From: Talaromyces rugulosus
Lineage: Eukaryota; Ascomycota; Eurotiomycetes; Eurotiales; Trichocomaceae
DNA length: 64,000 bases
Assembly (NCBI RefSeq): GCF_013368755.1
Contig: NC_049563.1
Coordinates: 1,984,001-2,048,000, forward strand
Reading direction: 5' to 3'
Shown here: one piece after another, positions 53,201 to 62,646 of the stretch
Layout: each line of letters starts with the position of its first letter
How positions within the stretch are numbered: the stretch's first letter is position 1
Translations under genes and position numbers: made by a program
Notes under the pieces: model-generated
What the model saw: the letters and a program-made list of their open reading frames with translations, nothing else
Told to the model about the DNA's origin: nothing
Database searches by the model: none

Positions 53201-56200
53201 TCGGCCATGGTAGTGGCAGGGGGAGCCCCTAGATCCGGGCCTTGGAGTGCTGGGGTGGTGGGATTAGTCCGTGGCTTAGTGTACTGTAGGGCTATCCAAC
53301 ACCTATTAGGATCTCCTGGAGAAGGCTTTTCCAGGCCATCCCTAGGGCCTTTGGGAAAAGGGTTCCCAGTGGGGTTAGAACCTTTTTTCCACTCTTCCTT
53401 CCCCCCAGGGCCTCCCTCAGCAAGGAAGGCCTCCCAGCAGGTCCTTTTAGCCGCCTTTATTTCATGGTAATAAGCGGTTCTTGCAGCCTTGAATTCGGTG
53501 TCGGTACAGGCATGGGCCTGCCACCGCTTGCGGGCTGCAGCCCATAAGCTCCGGGCTTGCCGCAGCTCTGGCTTCCACCACCGCTTAGAGCGTGCACAAA
53601 GCCGTACTGCTTTGGCATGCCTATCGAGTACGCTGGTTAGGGTGTCCTGCACCCAATTGGCCTCTCTAGCAAGGTCTTCCTCGGTGCATTGATCACTAAG
53701 AGGGGGGTGGCCTACAGCCTCTGAGGCCCAAGCTGCTGTGGCCAGCTTTAGGGCTTCCTCGTTTACCTGCAGAGCTTCTATCTGCCACCCAGTAATCTCC
53801 CCGGAGATTCCTCCTGGGGGGGGTTCTAGGGCTTCCCAGGCTAGGACGATAAGCTCATGGTCAGATGTTGTAGGCTTATCCTTATCCACCTCCCAGGCTT
53901 GCAGAGGCCCTAGGGTTGGCGAGGATAACGCTAAATCAATAATTGACACCCCCTCGGTCTTCTTATAGCGTGTGGCCTCCCCCAGTGGGTTATTAACATA
54001 TAGTGAGTGCCGCTCTATAAGCTGTTCCAAGGGCTCAGCGTTAACCCGGCCCTTGGCCAGTGGGTTCCACGAAGGGCTATGGGCGTTGAAATCACCCACT
54101 AATAGGCACCTACCCACTATAAGCAGGTCCCAGTCTGCGTCCTCGATGGCCCGGCGTCGTCTAGGGAAGGCCCCTTGCCACCGGTAACTGGCCCCAATCC
54201 ACACATCATAGCAGTTGACTATTCTAGTGCGTCGGGGGGCATGCCCGCTAATTATTGGTGCTTCCCATATGTCCAGGGCCTGTAAATAGGGGTGGTCTAC
54301 TAAATCAGTGCGGTTCTCGACCCTAACCGCCCCTATAAGGTCTTTACGGATGGCCATAAGCACCCGTTGATCCCGCTTCTCCCCCCCTGGCCAGTACAGC
54401 AGATAGCCTGGGTGGGAGAAGTCATAAGCAATATAAGGCTCTTGCAGGCATATAATGCCTATTTGCCGCTCTATCCCCGCTTCTAGAGCCCCTAAGGTTG
54501 CGGGGTAGGTACGGCCGCAATTATGTTGAATAATCAACATTAAGAGGGGCTGCAGCTCCAGCGTTGGTGTTGGACACGGGGATGAGTACGGTAGGGGTGA
54601 TGTCCCTGGGGCATCTTCCATAGCGTCATCGACCTCCCTAAGCTTTGGGGCTTGGGGGGCGTCCTGGGTAGTGGTTGGGGGAGAAGCCTCCTCAGCAACG
54701 CCTTCCCATTCAGTCCATTCAGGGGGGGGAGGGGGCATAACGACCTCTACGCCAGGGAAGCGCTTATGGAGTCGCCGGCGGGCCTCCCGAAGCTTGGGGC
54801 ACCCCGGGGAATCAGCCTGGTGCTTCCCCCCACAGTTGCCGCATTTAGTGGGTGCATGCAGGCATGGGTGGCCTGTTTGGGCCCTGCAGTCTAGCACGTT
54901 GCAGGTGTGCTCTTGGGCTTCATGGGCGCCAGCACACACGGTGCAGAGTGGTGGTCGGGTGCCGCAGCCTCTATAAGTTCGGTGGCCAATGCCGCAGCAT
55001 CGGGTGCAAACGGTGTCTTTACCCACTTCGTGGTAGGGGCTGGTAGGGTGCCTGTTGCCCCCGAAGCGTACGCCCCGGGCGAGTAGCCTGCGGGCGTCAT
55101 CTAGGCCTCCTACTGTTATAACGATAGTAGAGAAACGCTGCTTATTAGTCTGGATAGCCGCTATCGGCTTGATCCAGGTAGGGTTTCTCATTAGGGTGCA
55201 TGTGCCCCCTAATTCAATTTCTTCCCTGGCTAGGCCTAGCCCTGAGGCGCTATAGCGGGCTACCGGCACCGCATGCACCTTAATCTTGTGCCACTGTTGG
55301 TCTGCTTCCACTGAGATGACTGCGGGGTCGACCCGGTGGCAGGCAGCCACTAATAGGTCCTTATAGGCTGGTAATAGCGAGCCTACGGTGCTTCCTTGGT
55401 CCAATAGGGCTGAGATAGCCCCTGATTCGGTGTAATTGGCGTCTATTACCCTGGCGAAGTTCGGGAAGCCTGCCTGGGCTAGGCAGCGGTTAAGCTGCAA
55501 GATGACATCGGCTTTAGACTTTCTAGGGGCGGTGCGGCCATTTTCACGCCTAAATATAAGCCTGCGGTCTCCCTTGTTGCTTCCGCGAATAGGCTTCAGG
55601 CTCCCTGGGTCCATTTGGACTTTTGGGGGCTGGTTCGGGGAGTAAGCCCGTTTTTTTGTAACGATTTGCCACTCCTGGGCATTGCTGGCCGCTATATCGG
55701 CCCACTGGGGGCCTGCTGCGGGCTTCACCCCAGGGGGTGGTTTTGATATCGGGGGTGAGGCTCTGCGTGGCTCTATGGGCTTAGCGGCCCTATTCGGGTT
55801 AGCTTGGGGGCCATGGGCGACCTCTGCAAACGTCGTCCCCTGGGATGGCAGAGGCTGTCGTGGGCCCTGGCGGTCGCCCCCTGACGATAGGGGCTTTAGC
55901 GGGTGGTTTGGGGCGTTCGGGGAGGCCTGTTGAGCTTCTAGGGTTGAGAAACGGCGCTCTAGAGCGCCCAATTGGCCTGTGAGGCGCTGCTCCATAGCCT
56001 CTACCAGAGAGGTCATATAGGCCTTCATAGCGGCCATCTCCGCGTGCAGCGCGCTATTGCTGCTTGCAAAGTGGCCTAATAAGGCCTGTTCCATGTCCTT
56101 GTAGGCTGGGCCGATTAGGGCCTTCATGGGGGCTCTTTCTGCCCCGTCAGGGCTGTGTTCCTGTAGTCTCTTCCCTAGAGTTTTAGGTGCTTCCTGGGAG

Positions 56201-56489
56201 CCTGGCACGCTGCTTAGGGGGGGAAACAACTCCCTAGGGTTGATTTCCAGGCTAGGCAAGAAGCCCTCGCTCTGAGGGACTGTTGCACTTGCCTCGGGGG
56301 GCGCTGGTGGTGCTGTCCCCGCTGGGGTGCCTATATAGGCCCCTACGGGGTTCACCAGACCTAGCGCCTGCCCCCCTGGGTCTAGGGGGTGGTTGTCGAT
56401 ATTGGGGAGTCCAGGGGCCATAGCGAAGCCCTGGATGCCTTCCAGTAGCATTGAATTTCAAAAGGTTGATTTTTGATTTTCCCGGCGGG
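50204..56489 (-). mobile_element. Tad1-like LINE, full length (about 6,286 bp, TSD about 11 bp)
   Basis: It is flanked by TACCAAGCTGC at 50193-50203 and 56490-56500, a duplicated piece of D2 gag. Its 3' end (left side) is an (AAT)n tail at 50204-50222 rather than poly(A). The 5' leader is only 38 bp (56452-56489). High GC contrasts with the AT-rich host copy. It encodes one long frame. Confidence 0.92.
50491..56451 (-). CDS. LINE polyprotein: ORF1 and ORF2 fused (1986 aa)
   Basis: Residues 1-480 are a gag-like ORF1 part with a helical segment (ALERRFSTLEAQQ). Cysteine knuckles lie at 482-551 (CTRCCGIGHRTYRGC, CTVCAGAHEAQEHTC, CGNCGGKHQADSPGC). The APE-type endonuclease is about 638-872 (IIQHNCGRTY, GIICLQEPYI, LVGDFNAHSPSWN, TSDHELIVL). 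The reverse transcriptase has KAWRVISLLSCLGKVVEKL, GLPQGSPVSPILFLIYI and YADDIGLVAQ. RNase H follows with LYSDGSRLDDQ, FDAELIGVVEAL, ICWVPGHKGVPGNEEADKAA. The C terminus carries a CCHC-like FPNCLGCSRGTETVRHLLTNC. In Tad and most LINEs ORF1 and ORF2 are separate; here no stop divides them. It looks intact. Confidence 0.92.
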   Translation of the reverse strand: MLLEGIQGFAMAPGLPNIDNHPLDPGGQALGLVNPVGAYIGTPAGTAPPAPPEASATVPQSEGFLPSLEINPRELFPPLSSVPGSQEAPKTLGKRLQEHSPDGAERAPMKALIGPAYKDMEQALLGHFASSNSALHAEMAAMKAYMTSLVEAMEQRLTGQLGALERRFSTLEAQQASPNAPNHPLKPLSSGGDRQGPRQPLPSQGTTFAEVAHGPQANPNRAAKPIEPRRASPPISKPPPGVKPAAGPQWADIAASNAQEWQIVTKKRAYSPNQPPKVQMDPGSLKPIRGSNKGDRRLIFRRENGRTAPRKSKADVILQLNRCLAQAGFPNFARVIDANYTESGAISALLDQGSTVGSLLPAYKDLLVAACHRVDPAVISVEADQQWHKIKVHAVPVARYSASGLGLAREEIELGGTCTLMRNPTWIKPIAAIQTNKQRFSTIVITVGGLDDARRLLARGVRFGGNRHPTSPYHEVGKDTVCTRCCGIGHRTYRGCGTRPPLCTVCAGAHEAQEHTCNVLDCRAQTGHPCLHAPTKCGNCGGKHQADSPGCPKLREARRRLHKRFPGVEVVMPPPPPEWTEWEGVAEEASPPTTTQDAPQAPKLREVDDAMEDAPGTSPLPYSSPCPTPTLELQPLLMLIIQHNCGRTYPATLGALEAGIERQIGIICLQEPYIAYDFSHPGYLLYWPGGEKRDQRVLMAIRKDLIGAVRVENRTDLVDHPYLQALDIWEAPIISGHAPRRTRIVNCYDVWIGASYRWQGAFPRRRRAIEDADWDLLIVGRCLLVGDFNAHSPSWNPLAKGRVNAEPLEQLIERHSLYVNNPLGEATRYKKTEGVSIIDLALSSPTLGPLQAWEVDKDKPTTSDHELIVLAWEALEPPPGGISGEITGWQIEALQVNEEALKLATAAWASEAVGHPPLSDQCTEEDLAREANWVQDTLTSVLDRHAKAVRLCARSKRWWKPELRQARSLWAAARKRWQAHACTDTEFKAARTAYYHEIKAAKRTCWEAFLAEGGPGGKEEWKKGSNPTGNPFPKGPRDGLEKPSPGDPNRCWIALQYTKPRTNPTTPALQGPDLGAPPATTMADKEALIREMAFPNAPRSSPPGELPGGQAHMLITPERVHQALFSQSIKKAPGADRLNFKACRLLWALDSPRIIGMARQCFRLGVHPGAWKTAKGILLRKPGKPDYTQVKAWRVISLLSCLGKVVEKLAAGLIADWCEAQGALHPGQMGCRRGRGAIDAVACLVQTVHEGWTQKLLTGTIFIDVMGAFDHVDPYKLSEAMEAAGLDNDLIRWTLSFLTNRRVSLVIDGYKAPEQPIDSGLPQGSPVSPILFLIYIRGVFQAMEQQVPGIKALSYADDIGLVAQGSSVSEICRQLEAAAKAAIEWGLANSVKFDPKKTEAILFSRATSREHKNQVQEARVQVGDALVAFSPTAIRWLGVLLDPKLTLKAHYKYRLQKGQNTERRVRALCKAQGLPPGLAWRIQKATAQSVALYGAELWWHGQKNCLEGLQGLINNQARAVTGMLKSTPLGPLIREAALEPAEALLDSKQRRYALRLLGLPQGHPAAEILPITLREGDAHAQPGEQPLEDRAWATPTRRGPWKLGMGLARRLREALTADPSQGFERTIEPGNRSIPLDFRIDSPETAMQLASDPLSGIGNTDLYSDGSRLDDQRVGAAVAYKPLIGPWRSRLAPLGAGFEVFDAELIGVVEALEWALAENLRGPIRVFLDAQAAIGRLQHTQPGPGQALALRAHDLAKELQATGRRVTICWVPGHKGVPGNEEADKAAKKAAGKPRTGKYSGISLAHAQRACTEAYRAARANWLAAKLAKRAQRASQAYYPPRGWKLDPMLANTPKHLARRYYQFKTGHAPIGAYLHRIKARDFPNCLGCSRGTETVRHLLTNCRQWCHQREKLYAGLAEAGVKALQDSEQCPEARLFQDPKATTALLAFIGAIREREDNQQAWEQAYKTDNWGIEALDEGEREGEG

Positions 56490-56740
56490 TACCAAGCTGC
56501 TAAATAGCCAGCTACTATTAGATAGAATTGATCCTAAGTACGAATCATGGGAGATCGATGTCAAGAACAAGTTAGAAACCAATACTAACTATTATTCAAC
56601 AGCTCTGGCCTGTATAGCATATATAAAGGAAATATATAAAGAAAAAACAGCCAATTACTTGCTTCCACAATTCCAGAAGGACTCAGTATAATATTACTAA
56701 GATATTAATAACATCTTTAAGCATTTAAGAATAATCTATA
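56490..56740 (+). mobile_element. Degraded copy D2, gag segment
   Basis: Starts with the LINE target duplication and continues gag (ATCCTAAGTACGAATCATGG, matching element 2 at 43809) to the CTATA duplication of element 3. Confidence 0.88.
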
Positions 56741-56993
56741 TGTGACGGTCCTGACCCAGGCCTCGGGAACCAGCAGTGGCGGCCTGAGGCACCACCAGGG
56801 AAAGGGAACCGAGAGCGGTACTGAGATGGGAATAACCTCATGCGGAACCATAAAGGGAATAGACTGACGCACACAAAGGAATATTTCTCATGTAACTAGC
56901 GGGGGAGGTTCTTTCTCTTCCTCTTTCCCTTCTCATGTTTGGTTTTCTCGTTGCAGAGTACTCTTAGAGGATAGGAATCGACTCGTCGTCACA
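56741..56993 (+). repeat. Element 3 5' LTR
   Basis: 253 bp, matches 62394-62646 and the solo LTR at 31806-32058. Confidence 0.93.
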
Positions 56994-57126
56994 TAAAACC
57001 AAACATCACTTCCTTTATCTTTTACTCAAGACTGCAAAGCTTGTACAGCAGTGTCAGCAATCTGACTATCGCTCAAGCTACGTCTTGATCCTTTTATTGT
57101 ATCACCGCTGAGCCTGGAAGACCAAG

Positions 57127-58359
57127 ATGGTACGACCAGTAAGCATGGGTGAGGATCGCCAAGGGCCAGTGCAAGAGGCACAGGCAGACCCGATGGGGGC
57201 AAACGAGTCGAGCGAAGCACCGGGACGTCGTTTGACCTTTGGTCTGGAGGACCTTGAGCTGGATGAACATCTGTCGCCTACACAGATGAACGAACAAGAA
57301 TTTTTGTCGCTTTGCCGCACTGATCCCCAGAGGTTGTTCGACCGGATGTACGAACAGCAGGACAAGAGTGCACAGCAAGCAGAGGATCTGAGGATCCAGA
57401 ACGAGAAAGAACAGCAGAGCCTGATGGTCGAAGTCGCCAACCTCAAGCAGACCATCCGTGACCAGACAGCTGCTATGAGGGAGCTCATTGAGGAGCGCGA
57501 CACCGCTCAGGATAGAGCCGACAGGACTGGGTGGGGTACTCCAGCTCCAGAAGGGAAGCACACCAAGAGTACCAAGTTGCCAGATGGGCAGGTGCTGGTG
57601 GATGGGAAGGACCCTAAGTTTGAGTCGTGGCTTATCGATGTCGAAGGGAAGCTCGAAGCCAACGCTGACCACTATCCTACTGCCCAGGCACGCATGGCCT
57701 ATGTGAAGAGCATGTGCAAAGGAGAAGCAGCGAATCACCTGCTTGCTCGCATGAGAAAGGACTCGCCTGATCGATATCATGATGTGGACGACATCTTTGA
57801 CCACCTTCGTACCCTGTACCAGGACGCCAATAGGGTCATCAACGCCAAGATGGAACTGCGACGCCTCATGATGAGAGACACCAAGTTCCAGCCTTTTCTC
57901 TCGCAATTCGTACTGCTTGCTCAGGATGCAGGCTTGGCCACTAGCGAGTGGAAAGAGGACCTGTTCTACAAGTTGTCCTTTGAGTTGCAGCGCGCAATGA
58001 TCAAAGAGAGTAACGACCCACGCGTCTCGTACCAGGAATTCGTCAAGGAATGCAGCACCACTGCCAATCGTCTCGAGCAGATCAACACCAGCGAGAAGCG
58101 TGCACGCCCACGTAAGACCGATACATACCCTAGACCTGGCGAGAGCTACCCAAATCCAGCAACTCCGAAAGCGAAGAATGGATCAGAAGGCCTACCGTGG
58201 TTGGAACGAAAGAAGCTGATGGAGGAGAACAAGTGCTTTAACTGCAAGTTGCCAGGGCACAGAGCATTTGATTGCCCTCTGAAGAAGAAAGCACCAGAGC
58301 TGAAGAATCTTGAGGAAGTCAGCCCACCGGAGAGTCAGTCGGAAAACGACCATGCCTAG
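57127..58359 (+). CDS. Gag of element 3 (410 aa)
   Basis: Starts MVRPVSMGEDRQGP. Coiled coil about 80-130 (EQQDKSAQQAEDLRIQNEKE), gag core with DPKFESWLIDVEGKLEANAD and MCKGEAANHLLARM, one CCHC knuckle CFNCKLPGHRAFDC at 370-383. The TAG stop (58357-58359) is embedded in a hairpin as in element 2. Confidence 0.92.
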   Translation: MVRPVSMGEDRQGPVQEAQADPMGANESSEAPGRRLTFGLEDLELDEHLSPTQMNEQEFLSLCRTDPQRLFDRMYEQQDKSAQQAEDLRIQNEKEQQSLMVEVANLKQTIRDQTAAMRELIEERDTAQDRADRTGWGTPAPEGKHTKSTKLPDGQVLVDGKDPKFESWLIDVEGKLEANADHYPTAQARMAYVKSMCKGEAANHLLARMRKDSPDRYHDVDDIFDHLRTLYQDANRVINAKMELRRLMMRDTKFQPFLSQFVLLAQDAGLATSEWKEDLFYKLSFELQRAMIKESNDPRVSYQEFVKECSTTANRLEQINTSEKRARPRKTDTYPRPGESYPNPATPKAKNGSEGLPWLERKKLMEENKCFNCKLPGHRAFDCPLKKKAPELKNLEEVSPPESQSENDHA

Positions 58360-61181
58360 GGAAAGACTCCTCTCTAGGCATTGCGAGTGTTGATTTATCA
58401 TCTTTGGACCTTTCCCAGTTATTGGGGAGAGAGCAGGATAGTCTAGTCTCACCTATTCGATTAGCTAAGAATGGACTTTCTATTGCCACCAAAGCGTTAA
58501 TGGACACTGGAGCAAATGGTTACGCTTTCCTTGATATTTTTCTTGCCGAGAAGCTCGCACGCCATTTCCAAACTCACGTAATCCCCTTGGAACAACCCTG
58601 TGCAGTGAAAGGGTATGACGGCAAGACAGCCGCACCGATTACACACCTAATACGCCTGACTTTGAAGATACAAGGACGAGTACAGCAGCATCTTCCTTTC
58701 CTGATATTAGAGCTAGGGAAACATGATGTCATCCTTGGACGAATGTGGATGGCAGAGCACGGTGTCTTGATAGACTGTCGCCATCATCGGTTACTCTGGC
58801 CAGAAGAGGTTTCCTTGAAGGATGAGCTGTTGTCCAAGCAAGACCTCTTTATCCCCAAAGCAATCCTCTCCCGACCGAAGAAAGTTTCCACAGAGCATCA
58901 GAAGGATGCCGATCGACGAGATGGTCTCTTTAATGAAGAAATCAGACAGGAGGCTACTGGTGAAGCACTATGTGAGACTACACCTGTGGATACTATCCCC
59001 AGATCACGTTGGACCAGCCACCGAAAGGAACAGCTCGTGGCGTTGGCAAAGATGAACCAACAGTTGAGCAGCGCGCGTAATGACCTCTCCGAGGAAAAGG
59101 CAAATCCAGTACACCGCCAGAAACAAGCCAAGCCTGCGAAACCGAAGCCTGAGGTGCAGATAGCACTTATTGGGGCCACAGGATTCGTGAGGTGCTTGAA
59201 GGATAAGAATACAACCACCTTCATGACGAGCTTCCATGAAATCGAAAAGGTCATACAGGATAAACAGGAAGACCACCTAGGAATTGAGGAGCTTGCTGAG
59301 ATTAGGCAGAAACTACCCGAGAGGTATCAGGAATACGCGGATGTATTCTCTAAACGGGAATCAGACAAGCTTCCAGATCATAAAGGCTACGATCATCGGA
59401 TTGAGCTAACCAGCGAGCAAGAGCTAGGTTACAGCCCCTTATACCGAATGAACCTGAAAGAGCTTGAGGCTGCGCGAGAATATATCCTGGACAATCTGAA
59501 TAAAGGTTTTATTGTGCCTAGCAACGCACCCTTCGCATCGCCAATTCTCATGGCATCCAAGCCAGATGGAGGACTTCGATTCTGCGTGGATTACCGGAAG
59601 CTGAACGCTCTGACCAAGAAAGACCGATATCCACTGCCGCTAATTGAAGAAGTCTTTGAGCGGCTGAGCAAGGCAAAGATATTCACCAAATTGGACATAC
59701 GGCAAGGTTTCCATCGCATCAGAATGAGCTCGGAGTCAGAGGACTTGACAACCTTCCGATGTCGATATGGAACATACAAGTACAAGGTGATGCCTTTTGG
59801 GTTGACAAATGGACCAGCAACTTTTCAGCGACTGGTGAATGACATCTTTATGGACTGTCTTGACAAGTTTCTAGTAGCGTTCGTCGACGACCTACTGATT
59901 TACAGTGAGAATGAGCTTGAGCATCAGGCACATGTGAAATTCGTGCTGGAAAGACTGAGAGCAGCTGGGCTGCAGGCTGCAATCCATAAATGCGAATTCC
60001 ATGTCAAAACCACACGGTATCTAGGATTCATCGTCACGCCAGAAGGAATCAAGGTTGACCCGACTAAGATCGATACTATCCTGAAATGGATGGCCCCAGG
60101 AACTGTGCGAGGAGTGCAATCGTTTCTAGGGTTCTGCAACTTCTACCGGAAGTTTATACGGGAATATAGTCGGATAGCCAAACCCCTGAACCGCCTAACT
60201 CGGGTAGATGTCCCCTTTGTCTGGGACAGCGACTGCGAACTGGCATTTGAGAAGCTAAAGAAGTTGTTAACCGAGGCTCCAGTGTTATGCCACTACCAAC
60301 CAGAGCGATCGACACGGGTAGAAACAGATGCCTCTGATGGGGTGGTCGCAGCGGTCTTGTCGCAGTGTTGCGAGGATAACAAGTGGCATCCGGTAGCGTT
60401 CTACTCGGCAACAATGATGCCAGCTGAGAGGAACTACGACATTCATGATAAGGAGATGCTCGCGATCATCAAGGCCCTGAAAGAATGGAGACCCGAGTTG
60501 ATAGGGCTCCAAGGGGAGGAGCGGTTTGAGATCCTATCCGACCACCGAGCTCTTGAATACTTCATGTCCACAAAGTCATTAAACGCCCGACAGGCGAGAT
60601 GGTGCGAATTCTTGCATGAGTTTCACTTCACTCTAAAGTATCGACCGGGCAAGGCCAACGTACTCGCGGACACCTTGACCCGACGACATGGTAATGAGGC
60701 AGGCAATCTGGACCATCGGAAGAGGATTCTACTCCCAGAAGAAGTCTTAGATAGCAGAATCATTGAGGAGCTGAACTGCGGAAAGTATCCACAGGCCGAT
60801 AACCTGGGAGCAGAAGTCCACGTGGTCATGGCTGGGACCGATCTGGTGCCTCGCGCCATAATGGCTAATAAGCAATATGCTGCCACAGCTGAAGCAAAGG
60901 AACGAGTAGAGCACTCGGGAGAGGACTGGCAAATTATCAACGAGACGGTACTATTCAAAGGCCGCTTATACGTTCCTGAGGAAGGAGACCTGCGCACACG
61001 TTTGTTGGATGAGATCCATCGCCAACCATCTACTGCCCATCCTGGAAGGACAAAGACTCGGAGCTTGGTTAAAGAACGCTATTATTGGGAGTCATGGAGT
61101 AAGGATGTGAACCGTTACCTGGACAACTGCATGGTGTGCAAGCGGACGAATACTTGGAGGGACCTGCCTCCGGACTGCTGA
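58314..61181 (+). CDS. Pol of element 3, first part (PR-RT-RH-IN finger), ends at a frame break
   Basis: The frame is open from 58314 (-1 relative to gag), with no nearby ATG. Protease ALMDTGANGYAFLD, RT YRKLNALTKKDRYPLPLIEE and FVDDLLIYSE, RNase H ETDASDGVVAAVL, and the integrase zinc finger ending CMVCKRTNTW. Relative to element 2, one base is missing between about 61160 and 61175, which leads into TGA at 61179-61181. The rest continues in another frame at 61136-62398. Confidence 0.88.
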   Translation, partial: GSQPTGESVGKRPCLGKDSSLGIASVDLSSLDLSQLLGREQDSLVSPIRLAKNGLSIATKALMDTGANGYAFLDIFLAEKLARHFQTHVIPLEQPCAVKGYDGKTAAPITHLIRLTLKIQGRVQQHLPFLILELGKHDVILGRMWMAEHGVLIDCRHHRLLWPEEVSLKDELLSKQDLFIPKAILSRPKKVSTEHQKDADRRDGLFNEEIRQEATGEALCETTPVDTIPRSRWTSHRKEQLVALAKMNQQLSSARNDLSEEKANPVHRQKQAKPAKPKPEVQIALIGATGFVRCLKDKNTTTFMTSFHEIEKVIQDKQEDHLGIEELAEIRQKLPERYQEYADVFSKRESDKLPDHKGYDHRIELTSEQELGYSPLYRMNLKELEAAREYILDNLNKGFIVPSNAPFASPILMASKPDGGLRFCVDYRKLNALTKKDRYPLPLIEEVFERLSKAKIFTKLDIRQGFHRIRMSSESEDLTTFRCRYGTYKYKVMPFGLTNGPATFQRLVNDIFMDCLDKFLVAFVDDLLIYSENELEHQAHVKFVLERLRAAGLQAAIHKCEFHVKTTRYLGFIVTPEGIKVDPTKIDTILKWMAPGTVRGVQSFLGFCNFYRKFIREYSRIAKPLNRLTRVDVPFVWDSDCELAFEKLKKLLTEAPVLCHYQPERSTRVETDASDGVVAAVLSQCCEDNKWHPVAFYSATMMPAERNYDIHDKEMLAIIKALKEWRPELIGLQGEERFEILSDHRALEYFMSTKSLNARQARWCEFLHEFHFTLKYRPGKANVLADTLTRRHGNEAGNLDHRKRILLPEEVLDSRIIEELNCGKYPQADNLGAEVHVVMAGTDLVPRAIMANKQYAATAEAKERVEHSGEDWQIINETVLFKGRLYVPEEGDLRTRLLDEIHRQPSTAHPGRTKTRSLVKERYYWESWSKDVNRYLDNCMVCKRTNTWRDLPPDC
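58341..58380 (+). promoter_or_regulatory. Candidate -1 ribosomal frameshift cassette of element 3
   Basis: G-GAA-AAC (58341-58347), a 5-nt spacer, then a stem TGCCTAG (58353-58359) pairing with CTAGGCA (58374-58380). The stem sequence differs from element 2 but the geometry and stop position are kept. Confidence 0.6.
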
Positions 61182-62398
61182 ACCCGTTGCCTATCCCAGA
61201 TCGACCTTGGCAACATATCTCAATGGATTTCATGACTTACCCGCAGGACCGCAAAGGATACAACACAGTATTCGTGATTGTGGACCGACTTAGCAAAGCA
61301 CCAGTGTCAATACCTTGTCAGAAAGAGACCACGGCCAAGGGAATGGCCCGGTTGTGGTTGGAGAATGTGTTCCGCTGGACAGGACCCCCTGACTCTATTG
61401 TATCAGACAGGGGTGGTCAATTCGTGTCAGAATTCTGGTCGGAGGTGTGCCGCTGCCTTGGAATCAAGCTGAAGCTGTCAACTGCCCACCACCCTCAGAC
61501 CGACGGACAGACAGAGATCGCCAACCAGTACTTATCACAGAAGCTGAGAGCATTTGTGAACCACGCGCAGGACGACTGGTCAGACTGGTTGCCGATGATG
61601 GATTACGCAGCAGCAACCCTACCTCAAGAGTCGATTGGACTGTCGCCATTCATGGTCGAGAGGGGATACCAGCCACGCACCTCATTCGATTGGAAGTCAC
61701 CTGAACCACCAAGGAAACTAACCCTGAACGAAGAGGATGCCAAGTCATGGCTAGGTCGAATGCATAGCGCCTGGGAAGTGGCGAGGACGAACCTCCAGAA
61801 GAGTCAGGAGCGACAGCAGTTGACGGCCAACAGGAAGCGCCGACCACTCAACTTCGATGTAGGTGATCATGTCATGGTTACCACGAAGCACTGGGAAACG
61901 GGGCGGCCTAGTAGGAAGCTGGACATCCAGGCAAATGGTCCATACCGAATCAAGAAGCGAATTGGCAACTCTTTCGAACTGGAATTGCCGGACGGGATCA
62001 ACGTGCATCCTGTATTCTCACCGGAGAAACTGAGGCGAGCGGCAACCACAGAACCATTACCAGGACAGCTGGAAGAGCCGGCAGAGCCTATCGAGGTGAA
62101 TGGACAGGATGAGTGGGTGGTTGAAAAAGTATTGGACGCCCGGGTACGCTGGAAAAAGCTTTATTACCGGATAAAATGGTTAGGTCATGACATCGATATG
62201 GAGTGGTACCCAGCCGGAAATTTCAAGAACGCTCCTGTCATGTTGAAGGAGTACCATGACTGCTACCCAGAGAAGCCAGGACCACCGAAACACCTCCAGG
62301 AATGGTTGAAGGCAGCGGAGGAGGACAGATTCGTGCCAGACGGGGGAGATGACAGCATGCTTGAGGGCAAGCATGGCCTAGAAGGGGGGGTAGTGTGA
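61136..62398 (+). pseudogene. Pol of element 3, second part (integrase core and chromodomain), frame-shifted
   Basis: It continues the element 2 alignment after the break: LLNPLPIPDRPWQHISMDF, SDRGGQFVSEFW, TDGQTEIANQYLSQ, and a chromodomain EWVVEKVLDARVRWKKL through WYPAGNF. The DDE residues are present. Not joined in frame to the upstream part, so a complete integrase is not expected unless a second frameshift occurs. Confidence 0.88.
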
Positions 62399-62646
62399 CG
62401 GTCCTGACCCAGGCCTCGGGAACCAGCAGTGGCGGCCTGAGGCACCACCAGGGAAAGGGAACCGAGAGCGGTACTGAGATGGGAATAACCTCATGCGGAA
62501 CCATAAAGGGAATAGACTGACGCACACAAAGGAATATTTCTCATGTAACTAGCGGGGGAGGTTCTTTCTCTTCCTCTTTCCCTTCTCATGTTTGGTTTTC
62601 TCGTTGCAGAGTACTCTTAGAGGATAGGAATCGACTCGTCGTCACA
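62394..62646 (+). repeat. Element 3 3' LTR
   Basis: Preceded by a G-rich tract (GAAGGGGGGGTAG). Same as the 5' LTR where compared. Confidence 0.93.

Larger units (their letters stand above)
56741..62646 (+). mobile_element. Gypsy (chromovirus) element 3 (5,906 bp, TSD CTATA)
   Basis: LTRs of 253 bp (56741-56993 and 62394-62646, TGTGACGG...CGTCACA) are flanked by CTATA at 56736-56740 and 62647-62651. Organisation is like element 2, with clear protein similarity but a different LTR body. Pol has a one-base frame break in integrase. It is inserted in gag of D2. Confidence 0.94.

Noticed and set aside
51000..56000. Many plus-strand frames inside the LINE
   Set aside because: Shadows of the GC-rich minus-strand polyprotein; they follow its codon structure.
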